DNA from: Bacteroidia bacterium
GTDB lineage: Bacteria; Bacteroidota; Bacteroidia; Cytophagales; Cyclobacteriaceae
Assembly: GCA_012031955.1 (NCBI GenBank)
Contig: JAAURZ010000120.1
Coordinates: 1 to 6,962 of the forward strand
DNA length: 6,962 nt
Direction of reading: 5' to 3'
Below are positions 4,323 to 6,962 of this stretch, piece by piece. Made by a program: the position numbers and the translations under genes. Below the pieces are notes generated by a model. It was not told the DNA's origin, made no database searches, and worked only from the letters and a program-made list of their open reading frames with translations. Within the stretch, counting starts at the first letter, position 1. Every line of letters starts with the position of its first letter.

Positions 4323-6962
4323 TTATCCTCCCCTGATAAATCTCATGCCGCCTCTGCGCCCACCCATCGGGTTAAGGTGCTTGTTGATGGCGTAAGTGAA
4401 GCTCAACATGAAATAGCGGCCGAGTGAGTTGGTGGTGTTGCGTTCGAGGTAGTTGATGCTCGTTGTTTGCGACACGCCGAGCGCTTTGTCCATCAGGTTG
4501 TTGACGGCAAACTTCAACTCGCCCGCGTTGTTCTTTAACACAAATCTTGATATTGAAATATTGAGCAAAGGTATGTCCTGGCGGAAGTTGGTGCTTTTGC
4601 TTTCATATACCAGGTATTCCAACTCGCCGTTCAACTGAAACTTTTTCAGGAACGTAAGGTTGCCGTCGGCGCGATAGGTCTGATTCAAGAATGTCTGATC
4701 TTGCTGATCGAATTCGTAGTCGGTGTTCTGATGGCTGAGCGTGGTGCCAAGGTTCAGTTCAAATATCTCTTTATAGCGATAATTGTAGCGAAATGTTCCG
4801 CCAAAGGTTTGCTGCACCACATCGCTTTCCTCTTCGTCAACGAAGTTGATTGAATTGGTGCGCCGGCCGTTTACGCCCAGGCTGAAGCGGCTCTTTATCT
4901 TATTGACAGGCACGGACACGGTTGCATTGCCGTTCATGCTCATGTTGTGATCCACATTTACGGGTGTGGTGGTGCGCTTCAAGTCTTCGTCAATCGTTAC
5001 CGAATTCGTGATTGAGTTGGTGGTGTATTCCACGCCGAAGTTGCTGAAAAAGCCAAGGAAGTTGACGGGGTTGAAGGTATTGAAACGCAGTTGCCAGCTT
5101 TGGTTGTAGGCAGGCCGAAGGTTCGGATTGCCCTGATAGAGGTTGAGAAGGTCGGATTGATCGAGGTTGGGATTCAATTGCTGAATAGAAGGTTCTCGCA
5201 CCGATGTTTCGTACTCAAACTCAAAGTGTTTGGTGTTGCTGAAGTCGTAGTTAAATCGCACTGCAGGCAACACATTCTGAAATGAACGATCGATGTGGTC
5301 GATATCACCCATAATTTGGACGTCGCCGGACAAGTTCGTGTATTGCACGCCGGCGCCCACCATCAGATTGTAGTTCGTCCGATTCAACCTGAAATTCAGT
5401 CCCGGGCGGTTGTAGGTGTAGTCGCTGTTGTAAACATTGCTCAGCGCGGGATTATAGGTTTCTTCGCCGTTCAGCACGTCGAACACTTTGCGATCCACGT
5501 CATTGAGATTTTTACTGTAATTGTAGCTTGCTTCCAGGTACTTGCGGCCACCAAGCGGTTCTGTATACGACACATTGCCACCATAGGTGTAGCTGCCTAT
5601 CGCCTGGGTCGACACCTGGTCCTGGGTCACCACCCGCGGATCGTCGCCAAAGTATTCGTACTCGCCGAACGTGAGCCCGTCGCGATCGCTTTGCGAAAGG
5701 TTGAAGGTAAGATTGGCCGATATGGTTCTTCCTTTCTTCTTGAACTTATGTCGCAATAAGAGATTGTTGTTTAGCGACAGGGTGTTGCCTGAAGCCACGT
5801 TGGACACGGCGCTGGTGTTGATAACCTCGCCGCCGGCAGTGATGTTTTCGCCGTTGGTTGTGGACTCTGAATCCGTTTCATTGTAACCGAACGATGTGGT
5901 GAGTTTCAAAGAATTGATGGAATCGATTTTATGATCGAGTGTGAGGTTGAGGCGATGGTTGCCGTTGGTGTTGTGCTGGTCGGCGTCCTGGTTGAAAATA
6001 AAATCCCCCGTCTCCCGCCGGTTCTCGCGGTAGGTTATCTGGCTGATGTTGTGATCGAGGTAGTTGTAAAAGTAGCTTGAGTTGAGTTGCGTCTTTTTAC
6101 TGAAATCGTTGTTGAAGTTTATCCCACCTGCGTAGTTCTTCATGAGGCCGTTGGCACGGTTTCCGAAATTGAGGGGCACGCTGCTGGAGTTGAATGACAG
6201 CCGTACGCCGCCACCACCCATCATGGCCTGCGAGCCACCGGTAAAGTTCATATACTCATCGATGGAGAAGCCTTGTTCGTTCACGTTGTTGCCCATGGCC
6301 AGCACGGAGAACTGGCGGTTTTTTGAGAATTTGTTGATGTTTGCCTTGGCCAGAAACCTGTCGTCGTTGCCGATGCCGCCCGTGGCATTGCCAAAGGCGC
6401 CGTTGCGCTTCTCTTCTTTCAGTTCGAGGTTGATTGTTTTTCCGTCTGGCCGTCGTCAATGCCCGAGAAGGCAGCCTGATCCGATTTCTTGTCGAAGATC
6501 TGCACCTTGTCGACCGCATCGGCAGGCAGGTTGCGGGTAGCAAGTTTGGGGTCGCGCCCAAAGAACTCGCGGCCATCCACTGTTACGCGCTGCACCTGCT
6601 CACCCTGCGCGGTAATGCCGCCGTCGCTATCCACCTCCACGCCCGGCAGCTTTTTGAGCAAGCCCTCCACATTGTCGTTTACCTTCGGCTTAAAGGAGCC
6701 GGCGTTGAATTCTATCGTATCTTTTTTGATGGTGACGGGCGCCTTTTCTCCCTCCACCACTACTTCATCCAGTTCCTCGCTTTTCGGCGTCATCACGATC
6801 TTGCCGAGGTCGACATCGCCGGCATCGGGCGCAGTGATCTTTTTTGAATAGGTGCGAAATCCGACGAAGGTAATCTTCACAAGGTAGTCGCTCTTGGCTA
6901 TGTTCTTGATTTCGAATACACCCTGCGCGTTGGTGGCGCCAAAGTTTACGAGGGTTGAGTCT
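4323..6962 (-). CDS. Outer membrane beta-barrel protein, TonB-dependent-receptor-like (partial, frameshifted)
   Basis: This is a large outer-membrane barrel protein of the Bacteroidota TonB-dependent receptor type, presumably importing or binding an unidentified ligand. At the right edge the sequence is already inside a carboxypeptidase-regulatory-like domain ([20 protein letters not shown]...[14 protein letters not shown]). A TonB-box-like ELDEVVVEG comes next (near 6752-6777). The plug follows: [47 protein letters not shown] and [20 protein letters not shown]. After DDGQTEK the frame breaks at the five-T run 6437-6441. One added base restores [20 protein letters not shown] and joins an uninterrupted barrel of more than 660 residues, rich in N-x-S/T-Y alternating strands. 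The last strand is [10 protein letters not shown], followed by a Gly/Arg tail. About 880 residues are visible; only the signal peptide and the start of the first domain should be missing. No ligand can be assigned. The single-base frameshift is likely a sequencing error. Confidence 0.88.

Noticed and set aside
5295..5759. Plus-strand reading frame of 154 codons inside the barrel gene
   Set aside because: It lies antisense to well-recognised barrel coding sequence and has no recognisable motif; it is a frame shadow.
6434..6851. Two overlapping plus-strand reading frames of 120-137 codons opposite the receptor plug
   Set aside because: The minus strand holds conserved plug motifs; these frames are composition-driven shadows.

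Overview
The window looks like a piece of a Bacteroidota chromosome, probably Cytophagales-like. Four things support this: an L34 protein with the C-terminal LTVSDE-type extension, an outer-membrane receptor of the carboxypeptidase-like/plug/beta-barrel type common in this phylum, promoter-like TTTG...TAnnTTTG boxes in place of sigma70 boxes, and weak or absent Shine-Dalgarno sequences. The phylum call is fairly firm; the order is an inference.

All six genes lie on the minus strand, so transcription runs from high to low coordinates. In that order: (1) 6962-4323, an outer-membrane TonB-dependent-receptor-like beta-barrel protein, N-terminus off the right edge; (2) 4269-3334, a secreted glycerophosphodiester phosphodiesterase; (3) 3267-2272, an intact PfkB-family sugar kinase, probably adenosine kinase; (4) 2148-1987, rpmH (ribosomal protein L34); (5) 1938-1564, rnpA (RNase P protein); (6) 1443-1, a C-terminal-processing (S41) peptidase, C-terminus off the left edge. 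Intergenic gaps are 48-123 bp. No tRNA, rRNA, CRISPR array, insertion sequence or clear intrinsic terminator was found.

The genes are mostly housekeeping. rpmH-rnpA is the conserved translation/RNA-processing pair. The S41 protease and the outer-membrane barrel are envelope functions, and the phosphodiesterase and adenosine kinase are salvage or catabolic enzymes. Promoter-like boxes are seen ahead of the kinase, rpmH and the phosphodiesterase, so the window is probably several short transcripts, not one operon.

The most striking feature is that three of the four larger genes carry small reading-frame disruptions at or beside short homopolymers: around 644-648 and 505-529 in the protease, 4081-4113 in the phosphodiesterase, and 6437-6441 in the barrel protein. 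Protein homology continues cleanly on both sides of each. In two cases the frame is lost for only 7-11 codons and then restored. This pattern fits uncorrected long-read indel errors better than gene decay. I found no convincing new biological system. The most interesting non-coding signal is a set of complementary GGGTT/AACCC elements around the rnpA start codon.
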